Source: Flavobacterium ginsengisoli (GTDB lineage Bacteria; Bacteroidota; Bacteroidia; Flavobacteriales; Flavobacteriaceae). Taken from it: a stretch of 64,000 bases of DNA. Made by a program: the position numbers and the translations under genes. The stretch lies in assembly GCF_029625315.1 (NCBI RefSeq), contig NZ_CP121110.1:1727501-1791500 (forward strand). The letters are read 5' to 3'. Under the pieces are notes generated by a model. The model searched no databases and was not told the DNA's origin. It saw only the letters and a list, made by a program, of their open reading frames with translations. Shown here piece by piece: positions 26,710 through 37,836 of this stretch; positions within the stretch are counted from its first letter, which is position 1, and each line of letters starts with the position of its first letter.

Positions 26710-28630
26710 ATGAAAAATACCATTTCGCAAAGGGTTGCTGATTTTTTAAAGAATTATCCGCCGTTTAATTTTCTTCATCAGAAAGACTTAGAAAAGCTAT
26801 CTGAACAAATTTCTATTATTTATAAAGAAAAAGATGCTGTGATTTTTGCTGAAAATGACAAAACGCATGATTCTTTTTATGTGGTTCATAAAGGTGCCGT
26901 TGCTCTTAAAAAAGTACTAAAAATACAGTTTTAGACATGTGTGACGAAGGTGATATTTTTGGATTACGTCCGCTTTTAGCGCAAGAAAACTATATTATGG
27001 AGGCTGTCGCGCATGAAGAAAGCATTTTATATGCCATTCCGATTGCGGTTTTTAAACCTTATGCTCTAGAAAATAGAAATGTTGGTAATTTCTTGATTGA
27101 AAGTTATGCCTCTAACACACGAAATCCATATTCTGACATTCATAAAGATAAATTATATGGTGACGATGATCAGCTTCACGAAAATCTTCATTCCAGCAAT
27201 CATTCTTTTGACTTAGCACCTATAAAATATTCTAAAAAAATTGTGACCTGCAGTCCATCAACTACAGTAAAGGATGTTGCAAAAATCATGAATAAAAAGA
27301 AAGTCGGTGCGATTTTAATTGTTGATGAAATGCTGCCAATTGGTATTTTGACTGATAAAGATCTTCGAAACAAAATCGTTACTGGAGATTTTCCTATTAC
27401 AACAACCGCCGAAACGATAATGACAAAACCTGTTATTACATATCCAAAAAAAATGACAGTTACTGAGGCGCAAATGGCAATGATGAAAAGTAATATCAGC
27501 CATTTGTGTTTGACAAAAGATGGAACTGTAAACACCAAAGCGGTTGGAATTTTATCCAAACATGACGTAATGGTTGCACTCGGGAATAATCCTGCGGTTT
27601 TGATAAAGGCTTTGAAACGCACTAAAAAAATCAAAGAAATAAAGCCAATTCGCAACCGAATTATGCAATTACTTCAAGGTTATCTAGACCAAAATATTCC
27701 GATGACTTTGATTACAAAAATTATCACTGAACTTAATGAAGCTTGCACAAATCGCGTTATTGAAATTTGTCTAGAAAAAATGAGCAGTCCGCCACGGTAA
27801 AATTTTCGTGGCTTGCGCTTGGAAGCCAAGGACGCGGAGAACAAATGTTGCATACTGATCAAGATAATGCAATTGTATATGAAAATGTAAATGAAGTTTT
27901 TAGAGATGAAACTAAAGTGTATTTTCACAAATTTGCGGGACTTGTAAACAAAGGTCTTTTTGAAATTGGCTACGATTACTGTCCTGCCGAAATGATGGCT
28001 TCAAACCCAAAATGGTGTATGAGTTTAGACGAATGGAAAAGCCATGTACATCATTGGATTACAAATCCAGGTAAAAATGAGGTTTTATTGTCGTTTATTT
28101 TCTTTGATTACAGTTTAACTTATGGTGATACCGAAGTAGCAAACCAATTGTCTGATTATATTTTCGAAGATTTAAAAGCAAATCCTATTTTTTACATGCA
28201 CTTGGTGAGTGGTGCTCTGCAAAGCCCATCTCCTACTGGTTTCTTTAGACAATTTTTGGTTGAACAAGATGGTGCAAACAAAGATAATTTTGATATCAAA
28301 CGAAGAGCTTTAATGCCTTTAACAGATGCCGCTCGTGTTTTAATTTTATCTCATTCGGTTAAAGGAATCAGCAATACGGCAGAACGTTTTGAAAAATTAG
28401 CTGAATTAGAACCTAATAATAGAGAATTGTATTTATCGTGCTCTTATTCATTTAAAGCTTTATTAAAATTTAGAACTAAACAAGGTCTTCTACATCATGA
28501 TTCTGGTCAGTTTATCGAATTGGAATCTCTAACCAAAATGGAAAAAATTAAGCTGAAACGTACTTTTAAAACTATTAAAGAACTTCAGGAACTTATTTCG
28601 GTTCGTTTTAATATCTCAAATCTGGTATAA
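26710..28630 (+). CDS. cNMP-binding / CBS-pair / DUF294 nucleotidyltransferase-like protein, two frameshifts in this sequence
   Basis: A signalling protein of about 640 residues in four parts: a cyclic-nucleotide-binding domain (about 1-130), two CBS domains (CSPSTTVKDVAKIMNKKKVG and MTVTEAQMAMMKSNISHLC), a DUF294 nucleotidyltransferase-like domain with GSQGRGEQ and HTDQDNAI, and a DUF294 C-domain. The frame breaks in A-runs at 26908-26913 and near 27775-27780, one A missing each time. In other bacteria such proteins sit beside acetate/solute symporters and a DnaQ-like exonuclease; here the exonuclease follows with a 2-bp gap, but no symporter is nearby. Confidence 0.85.
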
Positions 28631-28632
28631 TA

Positions 28633-29262
28633 ATGAGTTTATTCAATTTTTGGAAAAAGGAAGAAATTAATTTATTCGATGAAAATATTACGATCGAAGA
28701 AACTCATTTTGTGGTTTTAGATACCGAAACTACTGGATTTGATTATGAAAATGACCGTATTTTATGTATCGGCGCATTGGTTCTTCAAAACGGAATTATT
28801 AATGTTCAGGAAAGTTTTGAGGTTTATCTGGAACAAGATCATTATGACAAAACTACGGCACAAATTCATGGTATTTTAAAAGATCTGCTTGTTAAACGTC
28901 CGAGTGAGCTTGAAGCTTTACAACAATTTTTAGAATTTCTGGGCGATTCGATAATCATTGCACATCATACTATTTTTGATATCACAATGATCAATAAAGC
29001 TTTAGAAAGAAACGATCTTCCTTCTTTAACAAATAAAACCTTAGACACCGCTTATTTGTATAAAAAGACTTTAATTCAGTCGCATCTGTTTGAAAGAAAA
29101 GATCATTACACGCTGGACGATTTGGCCGATAAGTTTGATATTTCAAAAAAAGATCGCCATACTGCTTTAGGCGATGCCTATATTACAGCCATAGCATTTC
29201 TTAAGATTGTAAAGAAATTAAAAGAGAAAAAAGCAATTAATTTAAACCAATTATTTAAATAG
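28633..29262 (+). CDS. DnaQ-like 3'-5' exonuclease
   Basis: A 209-residue DEDDh exonuclease. The motifs are LDTETTGFDYENDRILCIGA (Exo I, with the DxE pair), HHTIFDITMINKAL (Exo II) and HTALGDAYITA (Exo III, H-x4-D). It resembles the polymerase III epsilon family but the polymerase alpha-binding tail is absent. The gene follows the CBS/DUF294 gene in an operon, and a role linked to that protein is inferred. It is followed by a strong terminator. Confidence 0.87.
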   Translation: MSLFNFWKKEEINLFDENITIEETHFVVLDTETTGFDYENDRILCIGALVLQNGIINVQESFEVYLEQDHYDKTTAQIHGILKDLLVKRPSELEALQQFLEFLGDSIIIAHHTIFDITMINKALERNDLPSLTNKTLDTAYLYKKTLIQSHLFERKDHYTLDDLADKFDISKKDRHTALGDAYITAIAFLKIVKKLKEKKAINLNQLFK

Positions 29263-29297
29263 AAAAGGCTTGAATTGAAATTCAATTCAAGCCTTTT
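29263..29297. terminator. Bidirectional terminator
   Basis: AAAAGGCTTGAATTGAA (29263-29279) and TTCAATTCAAGCCTTTT (29281-29297) are perfect 17-bp arms. They separate the exonuclease gene from the tssF remnant, so tssF keeps its native 3' end. Confidence 0.9.
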
Positions 29298-29303
29298 AAA
29301 ATT

Positions 29304-31067
29304 TTATTCATCAATAAAAATTCGATACGGAAACACATTTGAAGACCTGCTTTTCAGATTCTTCATAAAGCTATCGCATAAATACTCCCACTCCGAATCA
29401 GACAAATGCTGTTTCTCTTCAAGATTTGTCTTGATATATATATCTACGGTTCGGCTAAAACCAGCTTTTACAGAGATTTCTTTTCGTGTGCCTTTTTCTA
29501 TTTTAATCTCTAGAATTGAATTTTTAAAATGATTAAATCCAAAGGCTTTAATATCTGCAAAAGTTACAATTCTACCGCGTGTGAGCAGCGCATTTCTATA
29601 AGCCAGAATTCTGTCTTTGTTGCTTTGTTTGTTTAAGCCTCCGGCTGTATTTGTCATTAAAGTTATACTATTGCTTACAAAAGTTAAATCTGAAGATTCT
29701 AAGACTGTCCCTGTTTTAACATCATTTCCTTCTTCTGCACAGGTTGACCAATAGTTAATTTGGAACGAATTTTCCATGTTTTTTTCAATCTTAGGCTTGA
29801 TCATTAAATAGGGATCATTATTCTTCAAAAAGCTACTTTCTTTAGCCTGTTGTTCAACAGATGCTAAAAGCTGGCTGATTTGTGACAAGGAGCTGGTCAT
29901 GAAATCTTTTCCTAAGCCTGAAAATGAAGATGTTTCATCCTTAAGCAGATCAAGCAAATTTTGAAGCAGTTCCGACGCAGTTCTCGAATCAAATCTAGAA
30001 ACGCCACCTATTCTCAAAACAGCATTTCCTTCTTCTACAACTCCTTCTTTAAATTCTTTTATTTCGTAATGATTATTAAGAGGGTCTATTACCGATTCGA
30101 TATCGAGATAAATATTATTTCCTGTTTCTAAAGCCACGTATGAAAGAAAATTACCTAAACCTATACCTAAAGAATGGCGCTTTTTATTTATTACTGGAAA
30201 ACAATTTGCTGTAAAAGAAACATTCTCTATTATTTGAGGAACCACTGACTCTGGAAAAACGAGCTTTATCCAAATGATTGGCTTTGTCTGCATTGTTTGT
30301 AATTTCTTCTAAATATTTACACTCACTCGAATACTCTGAAATTTTTTTATACTTTAATCCTCCTTTTAACGTATAGAAATTATCAAAATAATATTCGTTA
30401 ATTTCCTGCATAATCTCATTGAGATGCGAATAATTACGATTTATTATATTTTCAATATCTAAGCTATTTAAAGGTACATTATACCCTTCTTCAACCTTAA
30501 TTTCAATATTGTCATAAAAACATTTTACCTGCTTTAAGTAATAGTGAAACATTTCTTTTTGATGAGTATTTTTAATATCTATGTAAAGCATTAAATCTTC
30601 CAATTCTACATTCTCATCATTTAACTCAATACCTAAAACGATTTCTCCTGCCGGCAAAGTATGCTTATAATCTTTAACAGCATCTTTATAAAAAAGATTC
30701 GAAATTTTAAACATATTTCTCTCGTAAGCTATGTAAGCAATGTTACAAGGTGCAAGTTTTACTTCGAGTGTTGGCGAGAGTACTATTTCTTTTATTATAG
30801 GTTCCAGAGGATTGTAAATATTATGAAGCCTCCGCTTTACAAGCATTTGATTTTGCAGAGAAGTTTTTCTATTATTCTCAGTTGGAAACGCATGTGCAAC
30901 TGCCCTTGCAGGTTTTGCTCCCGAAACAACTTCTGGAAACATAATTTCTAAAACTCTTTCTACAATACGAGTTTTTGAATCTTCTAGTTCATGAGCTACT
31001 TTTTCAAGTTCATATGATAATGCATTTAGCATCATAGACACTACAGGATCAAACGATGTCTCCATTT
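29304..31067 (-). pseudogene. tssF: tssF (type VI secretion baseplate), 5'-truncated and frameshifted
   Basis: Encodes most of TssF (VasA/ImpG family), a wedge component of the T6SS baseplate. The N-terminal half has FDPVVSMMLNALSYELEKV, FPEVVSGAKPARAVAHA and further family features; the C-terminal half has CFPVINKKRH, GGVSRFDSRTA and YRNALLTRGRIVTFADIKAF. A frameshift near 30265-30275 (one base too many) splits them. The 5' end is missing: the protein starts only about ten residues before FDP, where about 20-30 residues should precede, and the sequence then becomes another gene on the opposite strand. This is a Bacteroidota T6SSiii-type gene. With no other tss genes nearby it cannot work. 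Confidence 0.8.
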
Positions 31068-31709
31068 CATGGGTCACCTCCAGGATACGTGGGATACGAG
31101 GCAGGAGGAGTATTAATAAACAAGATTAGACAAAAACCTTACTCGATTGTTTTATTTGATGAAATTGAAAAAGCACACCCTTCTGTTTTTGATATATTTC
31201 TTCAAATCATGGATGAAGGCAAACTACATGACCGTTTAGGAAAAGAAGGAGATTTCTCTAATGCAATTATTTTGTTTACATCAAACATTGGAGCAGATCA
31301 TATTGCAAGCACTTTTAATGAAGGTAAAATTCCAGCATCAAGTACTTTAATGGAAATTATGGGGCAATATTTCAGACCAGAATTTTTAGGTCGTCTAACT
31401 GAAATTGTACCTTTTGCACCTATCAGTAAAGAAAATGCATTGAAAATCTTCGAGATTCATCTTAAAAAAGAATTTACCGATTTATTGAAAAACATCAATA
31501 TTTCGGTCAATATTCCTATAGAAGCTAAACTTTATCTTGCCGAAAATGGCTATAATACCAAATTAGGTGCAAGGCCAATTAAAAATATTATAACAACTCA
31601 TTTAAGAAGACCTTTAGCCAAAAAAATAATATCCGGAGAAGTACAAAACGGAGATACTATTTCTGTCTATATCGAAAACAATGAAGTAAAATGGATTAAA
31701 CAAGAGTAG
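31056..31709 (+). pseudogene. clpV: tssH/clpV C-terminal third (type VI secretion AAA+ ATPase), 5'-truncated
   Basis: The last ~210 residues of a ClpB/ClpV-type ATPase. Homology starts abruptly at GSPPGYVGYEAGG, the pore-loop region of the second AAA+ domain, and continues with Walker B (SIVLFDEIEKAHP), sensor 1 (ILFTSNIG), the arginine-finger region FRPEFLGRLTEIVPF and sensor 2 (GARPIKNI). The first domain, Walker A of the second and the substrate-binding N-domain are absent, about 600 residues. The break point coincides with the tssF break on the other strand. The 3' end and its terminator are intact. ClpV recycles contracted sheaths; this fragment cannot. Confidence 0.85.
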
Positions 31710-31743
31710 ACATTTCTGAGAATTAAATCAATTATTAAAACAC

Positions 31744-31787
31744 AAAAAAACGCTAAGAAATTAAATTCTTAGCGTTTTGTTTTTTTA
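31744..31787 (+). terminator. Terminator after the clpV remnant
   Basis: AACGCTAAGAA and TTCTTAGCGTT form the arms, with an A-run before and T-run (TTGTTTTTTT) after. It also serves parC from the other side. Confidence 0.85.
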
Positions 31788-34505
31788 TTCTAAAACCAAA
31801 CCTATTTGCCCATCGTCATCTAATTCTGTTTCTACAGGATCATCTTCTGAAATTTCAGGTTTTTCAGGAATTTCTTCGACTGGTTCTTCGTAAGGAAGCG
31901 GGTCTAATAAATTCACTTGTTTTAATTTATCTGTTGTTAATTGATTTCCTAAAGCTTTGAAACCTTTTACGGCTATAAAGTCTTCAACATCTATATGAAG
32001 ATCTTCTTTTTGAACTCCTTTTACTTTTGCAAAAACCAATTGTGCTACAGGACGATAATCTGTAGAAACGATTTCTAACTGTGAATTTGGATGATCGGTA
32101 ATAAAGCTTTCTTCTTTTCCTTCATTTTCTACAAGGAAACGTTTCAAGAAATAACGTTCTTTTTCTCCATCGTAATAAATAGCAGAAATTGGTTTTTTAG
32201 GTTTCCATTTTTCCAAAACAATCATATCTTCCTCAAAGTGAGTTGATAATTCCGGAATAATAACTTTTAATTTACCTGACTGACTGATAACTAAAATTTT
32301 ATCGCTTGGTTTAAATTCGCCCAACAACTCTCCTCTCGCATCAACATTTAAACGTTTTACGGTATCATCAAACCAAACTTTTCTTGGTAATAAAGTCGAA
32401 ATTCCTTTTTCTTTTAATTCGATTTTCTTGATTGGATATTTTGTAACCAAATTTCCTTTCGAACCACGTCCTTTAATCGCTAAATTAGCAAAATCAATAT
32501 CGAATTTCAGCTTCTTAATCGTTCCAACCTGACGCAATAAGATAGTCACAACTTCAGCTTCTCCGTTTGGATTATGCGAAAAATAAACTACCTGAGAACC
32601 ATTTGTTCCATTTGTTAAATCGTAGGCTTTATCACGTGTTACTCCAGTAACATTAAAACGCTTTATGTATGATGGACCTGATTTACCATCACGATACATC
32701 ATGTTATAAATAGTTCGTTTATCATTTTTATCAAAAACGGTCGCGTGAATAATATCTTTTCCTATAAAAGTCTTAGAATCTACTTTTGTAATCATCAATG
32801 TTCCATCGCGCAAAAATACGATAACATCATCAATATCAGAACAATCACCTACGTATTCATCTTTCTTTAAACTTGTTCCCACAAAACCTTCTTCGCGGTT
32901 TACGTATAATTTTGTGTTACGTAAAACTACTTTTGTAGCCTCTACATTATCAAAAACTCGAAGCTCGGTTTTACGTTCACGTCCTTTTCCATATTTCTCT
33001 TTCAATTTGGTAAAATACCCAATCGCAAAATCTGTAAGATGCTCTAGATTGTATTCTACCTCTTTCATTTCTTCTTCTAATCTCGAAATCAATTCGTCTG
33101 CTTTATCAGAATCGAAACGCGTAATACGAATCATTGGAATTTGAGTCAAACGTTGTAAATCTTCATCATTGATTTCTCTTACGAATGATTTCTTGAAAGG
33201 CTCAAATCTATCATACAAGTATTTATATAATGATTCTCTGTCTCCATATAACTTGAAGTCAATGTACATTTCTTCGCGAATGAAGATTTTCTCCAAAGTA
33301 GAGAAATGCCATTTATTCTTTAATTCTTCTAATTGTATTTCAAGCTCTTGCTTAAGCGACTCAACCGTTCTTTCTGTCGAAATCCTCAACATTTGGGAAA
33401 CACCAATAAACAGAGGCTTATTATCTTCAATAACGCATCCTAAAGGCGCTACAGAGGTTTCACAAGCTGTAAATGCAAATAATGCATCAATAGTTTTATC
33501 TGGTGAAACTCCTGGGAAAAGATGAATTAAAATCTCAACATCGGCTGCAGTATTGTCTTCAATTTTCTTGATTTTGATTTTGCCTTTTTCATTGGCTTTC
33601 AAAATACTGTCAATTAAACTCGAGGTATTGGTAGAAAACGGAATCTGAGTAATCACCAATGTATTTTTGTCTAACTGCGAAATTTTAGCACGTACGCGTA
33701 CACGTCCGCCACGCATTCCGTCGTTATAATTCGAAACGTCGGCAATACCCTGCGTCATAAAATCAGGATAAAGCGTAAACGGTTTTCCTTTTAAGATTTT
33801 AATCGAAGCATCAATTAATTCATTAAAATTATGAGGTAAAACTTTTGTTGACAAACCTACTGCAATACCTTCTGCTCCTTGTGCTAAAAGCAATGGGAAT
33901 TTTACAGGAAGATTAATTGGTTCGGCTTTTCTACCATCATATGATAATCCCCAGTCTGTAATTTTTGGAGAATATAAAACCTCCAAAGCAAATTTAGATA
34001 AACGTGCTTCAATATAACGCGAAGCTGCTGCTCCATCACCTGTTAAGATATTTCCCCAGTTTCCTTGGCAGTCTATCAATAAATCTTTTTGTCCAATTTG
34101 CACCATTGCATCACCAATACTTGCATCTCCGTGTGGGTGATACTGCATGGTGTGCCCTACTACATTGGCAACCTTATTATAACGGCCGTCATCTAGCTCT
34201 TTTAAAGAGTGCATAATACGACGTTGAACAGGCTTAAATCCGTCTTCGATAGCAGGAACTGCACGTTCCAAAATTACGTACGAAGCGTAATCCAAGAACC
34301 AGTCTTTGTACATTCCGGTTACTTTTGTTATAACGTCTTCGCCTTCTTCTTCCTGATTTTCGTAAAAATGCTGTCCTACAAATTGTTTAGCATCTACGTC
34401 GATAATCTCATCGTCATCTCCATTTTGATTGTCATCAAACTGGTTTTCATCCTGATTATTCTCGTCGTCGTTTGGAATTATGTTATCGTCTTCTTCGTCT
34501 TTCAT
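31785..34505 (-). CDS. parC: DNA topoisomerase IV subunit A
   Basis: A 906-residue type IIA topoisomerase A subunit that cuts and passes DNA to decatenate daughter chromosomes. The first 60 residues are very acidic. The breakage domain has GVSQ-like and GDGAAASRYIEARLSKF motifs, where the tyrosine attacks DNA, and QCQGNWGNILTGDG before it. The C-terminal part is a beta-pinwheel-like region with an acidic tail. In Bacteroidota this gene is paired with parE, as here (45 bp upstream on the same strand). Bacteroidota members are sometimes labelled gyrase A; the partner favours topoisomerase IV. Confidence 0.88.
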   Translation of the reverse strand: MKDEEDDNIIPNDDENNQDENQFDDNQNGDDDEIIDVDAKQFVGQHFYENQEEEGEDVITKVTGMYKDWFLDYASYVILERAVPAIEDGFKPVQRRIMHSLKELDDGRYNKVANVVGHTMQYHPHGDASIGDAMVQIGQKDLLIDCQGNWGNILTGDGAAASRYIEARLSKFALEVLYSPKITDWGLSYDGRKAEPINLPVKFPLLLAQGAEGIAVGLSTKVLPHNFNELIDASIKILKGKPFTLYPDFMTQGIADVSNYNDGMRGGRVRVRAKISQLDKNTLVITQIPFSTNTSSLIDSILKANEKGKIKIKKIEDNTAADVEILIHLFPGVSPDKTIDALFAFTACETSVAPLGCVIEDNKPLFIGVSQMLRISTERTVESLKQELEIQLEELKNKWHFSTLEKIFIREEMYIDFKLYGDRESLYKYLYDRFEPFKKSFVREINDEDLQRLTQIPMIRITRFDSDKADELISRLEEEMKEVEYNLEHLTDFAIGYFTKLKEKYGKGRERKTELRVFDNVEATKVVLRNTKLYVNREEGFVGTSLKKDEYVGDCSDIDDVIVFLRDGTLMITKVDSKTFIGKDIIHATVFDKNDKRTIYNMMYRDGKSGPSYIKRFNVTGVTRDKAYDLTNGTNGSQVVYFSHNPNGEAEVVTILLRQVGTIKKLKFDIDFANLAIKGRGSKGNLVTKYPIKKIELKEKGISTLLPRKVWFDDTVKRLNVDARGELLGEFKPSDKILVISQSGKLKVIIPELSTHFEEDMIVLEKWKPKKPISAIYYDGEKERYFLKRFLVENEGKEESFITDHPNSQLEIVSTDYRPVAQLVFAKVKGVQKEDLHIDVEDFIAVKGFKALGNQLTTDKLKQVNLLDPLPYEEPVEEIPEKPEISEDDPVETELDDDGQIGLVLE

Positions 34506-34550
34506 ATATTTTGTTCAGTATAACTACTAAAAAATTCTTCTACTTTAATT

Positions 34551-36419
34551 TTAAGCTTCCTCAAGCTCATCAATTTCAACCTTCAGATTCTTGATAATGA
34601 ACTCTTGTCTATCTGGGGTGTTTTTTCCCATATAGAAAGACAATAATTGCTCAATTGAAGTATGTTTGTCCATCATAACGGGATCAAGACGGATGGTATC
34701 TCCAATAAAGTTTTTAAACTCGTCTGGAGAAATCTCTCCCAAACCTTTAAATCGGGTGATTTCTGGTTTTGGTTTTAGTTTTTCAATCGCGTCTTTTCTT
34801 TCTTCTTCAGAATAACAATAAATCGTTTCTTTTTTATTACGAACTCTGAAAAGTGGTGTCTGTAAAATATACAAATGCCCTTCTTTGATTAATTCTGGGA
34901 AAAACTGAAGAAAAAATGTAATCAAAAGCAAACGAATGTGCATTCCGTCGACATCAGCATCAGTTGCGATTACGATATTGTTGTAACGTAATTTTTCTAA
35001 TCCATCTTCAATATCAAGTGCTGCTTGCAATAAATTGAATTCCTCATTTTCATACACGATTTTCTTAGTCATCCCGTATGAATTCAAAGGCTTACCACGT
35101 AAACTGAAAACGGCTTGTGTGTTTACATCACGCGATTTTGTAATCGATCCAGAAGCCGAATCTCCCTCGGTAATAAAAAGCGTGCTTTCTAAGTTTCTTG
35201 GGTTTTTGGTATCAGGAAGATGTGCACGGCAATCTCTTAATTTTTTATTATGTAGATTGGCTTTTTTAGCACGATCTGTCGCTAATTTTCTAATTCCTGA
35301 TAATTCTTTACGCTCACGTTCTGCCTGAAGAATTTTACGCAATAAAGCATCTGCAGTTGTTGGATTTTTATGCAGGTAGTTATCTAATTTCGTTTTGATG
35401 AAATCGTTAACGAAAGTACGAACAGAAACTGCTGGTGTTCCATCATCAGAGCCCATATCGGTAGAACCTAATTTTGTTTTGGTCTGTGACTCAAAAACCG
35501 GTTCCATTACTTTAATGCTAATAGCACTTACAATTGATTTACGAACATCTGATGCTTCGAAATTTTTATTATAAAATTCACGAATGGTTTTTACAACTGC
35601 CTCACGATAAGCCGCTAAGTGCGTTCCTCCTTGAGTTGTGTTCTGACCATTTACGAAAGAGTGATATTCTTCACTGTATTGCGTTTTACTATGTGTCAGC
35701 GCAACCTCTATATCATGCTCTTTTAAGTGAATAATCGGGTATTCTAGATCTTCTTCTTTAATTGTTTCTTCTAATAAATCGCGAAGTCCATTTTCTGAAT
35801 AATATTTTTCCCCATTGAAAATAATAGTCAAACCATTGTTCAAATAACAATAATTTTTGACCATTTTGATTACATATTCTAAACGAAATTTATAATTTTT
35901 AAAGATTGTTTCGTCTGGCGTAAAAATTACTTTTGTTCCCTTACGTTTCGTCGTATCGATAATATCTTCTTCCTGAACCAGATTTCCAGCTGAGAATTCT
36001 GCAGATTTTTGTTTATCATCACGAACAGATTCTACACGGAAATAATTAGATAAAGCATTAACCGCTTTCGTTCCGACACCATTCAAACCAACTGATTTTT
36101 GGAAAGCTTTAGAATCGTATTTTCCTCCGGTATTCATTTTCGAAACTACGTCGACCACTTTACCCAACGGAATTCCACGTCCATAATCACGAACAGAAAC
36201 TGTTTTGTCTTTAATACTTACCTCGATAGTTTTTCCGGCACCCATAACGAACTCATCGATACAGTTGTCTAAAACTTCTTTTAAAAGAATATAAATACCA
36301 TCATCTGGTGATGATCCGTCCCCTAATTTCCCGATGTACATACCCGGACGCATACGAATATGTTCCTTCCAATCGAGTGAACGAATATTATCTTCGTTGT
36401 ATTGATTTTGCTCTAGCAT
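34551..36419 (-). CDS. parE: DNA topoisomerase IV subunit B
   Basis: A 622-residue ATPase subunit. The GHKL ATPase domain has the catalytic [10 protein letters not shown] block, [11 protein letters not shown] and [14 protein letters not shown]. The transducer domain has [10 protein letters not shown]. The TOPRIM domain has TEGDSASG and [15 protein letters not shown], which bind magnesium. The C-terminus is [18 protein letters not shown]. The gene is immediately upstream of parC on the same strand, so the two are co-transcribed. Confidence 0.9.
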   Translation of the reverse strand: MLEQNQYNEDNIRSLDWKEHIRMRPGMYIGKLGDGSSPDDGIYILLKEVLDNCIDEFVMGAGKTIEVSIKDKTVSVRDYGRGIPLGKVVDVVSKMNTGGKYDSKAFQKSVGLNGVGTKAVNALSNYFRVESVRDDKQKSAEFSAGNLVQEEDIIDTTKRKGTKVIFTPDETIFKNYKFRLEYVIKMVKNYCYLNNGLTIIFNGEKYYSENGLRDLLEETIKEEDLEYPIIHLKEHDIEVALTHSKTQYSEEYHSFVNGQNTTQGGTHLAAYREAVVKTIREFYNKNFEASDVRKSIVSAISIKVMEPVFESQTKTKLGSTDMGSDDGTPAVSVRTFVNDFIKTKLDNYLHKNPTTADALLRKILQAERERKELSGIRKLATDRAKKANLHNKKLRDCRAHLPDTKNPRNLESTLFITEGDSASGSITKSRDVNTQAVFSLRGKPLNSYGMTKKIVYENEEFNLLQAALDIEDGLEKLRYNNIVIATDADVDGMHIRLLLITFFLQFFPELIKEGHLYILQTPLFRVRNKKETIYCYSEEERKDAIEKLKPKPEITRFKGLGEISPDEFKNFIGDTIRLDPVMMDKHTSIEQLLSFYMGKNTPDRQEFIIKNLKVEIDELEEA

Positions 36420-36581
36420 AAATGAATTTAGGATTTTTGGCTAATTTACCATTTATCAACAAAAAATGAAAGCGTATTTCTTTTTTGTTATGAATAATAA
36501 CAGTTCAAAATCTATTTAAATTGATTTTAAAATAAAATGGACATTAAAATTATAAAAAACTGCTTTTTCAGCAAAAAAATA

Positions 36582-37757
36582 CTATTTGATTCCGAGTACT
36601 TCTTTTGCCAATGCAATCATTTCGGGCGTTCCTGTATTTTTGTTCTTTTCGTCTGAAAGTTTGACCACTCCTTGCCAATGTACATTATCGGGCTTTGTAT
36701 CGGTTAGTTTTATAACCATATTCATAGCCGGAAGTCCAACATCGTTAGTGAAATTTGTTCCGATTCCGAAAGACATTTTTATTTTGTCCTGACAGAAATC
36801 GACAATCTTTTTTACCTTATCGTAATTTAAAGAATCTGAAAAAACAATAACTTTTGATTTTGGGTCGATTCCCATTTTATTATAGTGGGCAATCACTTTT
36901 TGAGCAAACTCAATTGGATCGCCACTGTCATGTCGAACACCGTCAAAAAGTTTAGAATATTTTTTATCAAATTGATTGAAGAATATTTCTGTTGTATAAG
37001 TATCTGTTAAAGCGATTCCGAGATCACCGCCATAAACCTTTGTCCAATTTTCGAGACTTATAAAATTTGCCACCTGAAAACCATATTGCGCAGCATGAAA
37101 CATAAACCATTCGTGAGCATGCGTCCCTAAAGGTCTTCTATTGTTAACCATTGCAAAATGCACATTACTTGTTCCAATAAAACTGTTTCCGCCGTAGGTT
37201 CTTAAAGTTTCATTGACTAAATCATGAACATCGTAAGAATGACGTCTTCTTGTTCCAAATTCTAAAATCGAAACTCCTAATTTATTATAATTATCGATTT
37301 TCTCTTTTGTTAGCTCTTTTATGGCTTCATCATTTAAACGAATTAAATGATTTGATTTATAAAAAAGCTCCGAAATAAGCGCCATTAAAGGAACTTCCCA
37401 TAAAATAGTCCTATACCAATAACCTTCTACTGTTACTGAAATTTCTGAACCTTCCTGACTAATCTCAACCTCAGACGGATCAAAACTATAACCTTGCAGA
37501 AAATCTAAATAAGTAGGATCAAGATAAGGACAATAATGGGCTAAATAACTTTTTTCTTCTTTTGTTAAATGAAGCTCAGATAATGCATCAACAGATTTTC
37601 GAAGTAAATCTGCAAATCCTTCTGGGAAGACATGTTTACCTCGATTTATAAATCCATAACGAACTTTTGCTTTTGGAAAAAGTTTAATTACAGCATGCTG
37701 CATTGTAAATTTATAGAAATCATTGTCTAAAATTGATTTCAAAAAAGTATTTTCCAT
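36582..37757 (-). CDS. pncB: Nicotinate phosphoribosyltransferase
   Basis: A 391-residue enzyme that joins nicotinate to PRPP in the NAD salvage pathway. The motifs are LDNDFYKFTMQ at the N-terminus, FGTRRRHSYDVHDLV (the substrate histidine region), GTSNVHFAMVNNRRPLGTHAHEW and VFSDSLNYDKV / GIGTNFTNDVG for phosphate binding. I prefer the ATG at 37757 over a TTG at 37766. The gene stands alone between topoisomerase IV and a transglutaminase, with no obvious operon partner. Confidence 0.9.
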   Translation of the reverse strand: MENTFLKSILDNDFYKFTMQHAVIKLFPKAKVRYGFINRGKHVFPEGFADLLRKSVDALSELHLTKEEKSYLAHYCPYLDPTYLDFLQGYSFDPSEVEISQEGSEISVTVEGYWYRTILWEVPLMALISELFYKSNHLIRLNDEAIKELTKEKIDNYNKLGVSILEFGTRRRHSYDVHDLVNETLRTYGGNSFIGTSNVHFAMVNNRRPLGTHAHEWFMFHAAQYGFQVANFISLENWTKVYGGDLGIALTDTYTTEIFFNQFDKKYSKLFDGVRHDSGDPIEFAQKVIAHYNKMGIDPKSKVIVFSDSLNYDKVKKIVDFCQDKIKMSFGIGTNFTNDVGLPAMNMVIKLTDTKPDNVHWQGVVKLSDEKNKNTGTPEMIALAKEVLGIK

Positions 37758-37836
37758 AGCACTCAAGTTCTTTTCATTCCTTGCTAAGATACGCTAATTT
37801 CAGAAAACACAAAAATTGTAGATTTCTTAATTTCTA

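Noticed and set aside
27200..27655. 151-codon minus-strand frame inside the CBS/DUF294 gene
   Set aside because: It is the antisense of conserved CBS sequence. Its hydrophobic product is what such a shadow frame gives in an AT-rich gene.
29304..31709. A working type VI secretion system
   Set aside because: Only two genes are present, both truncated at the same joint and one frameshifted. None of the sheath, tube, membrane-complex or spike genes are nearby.
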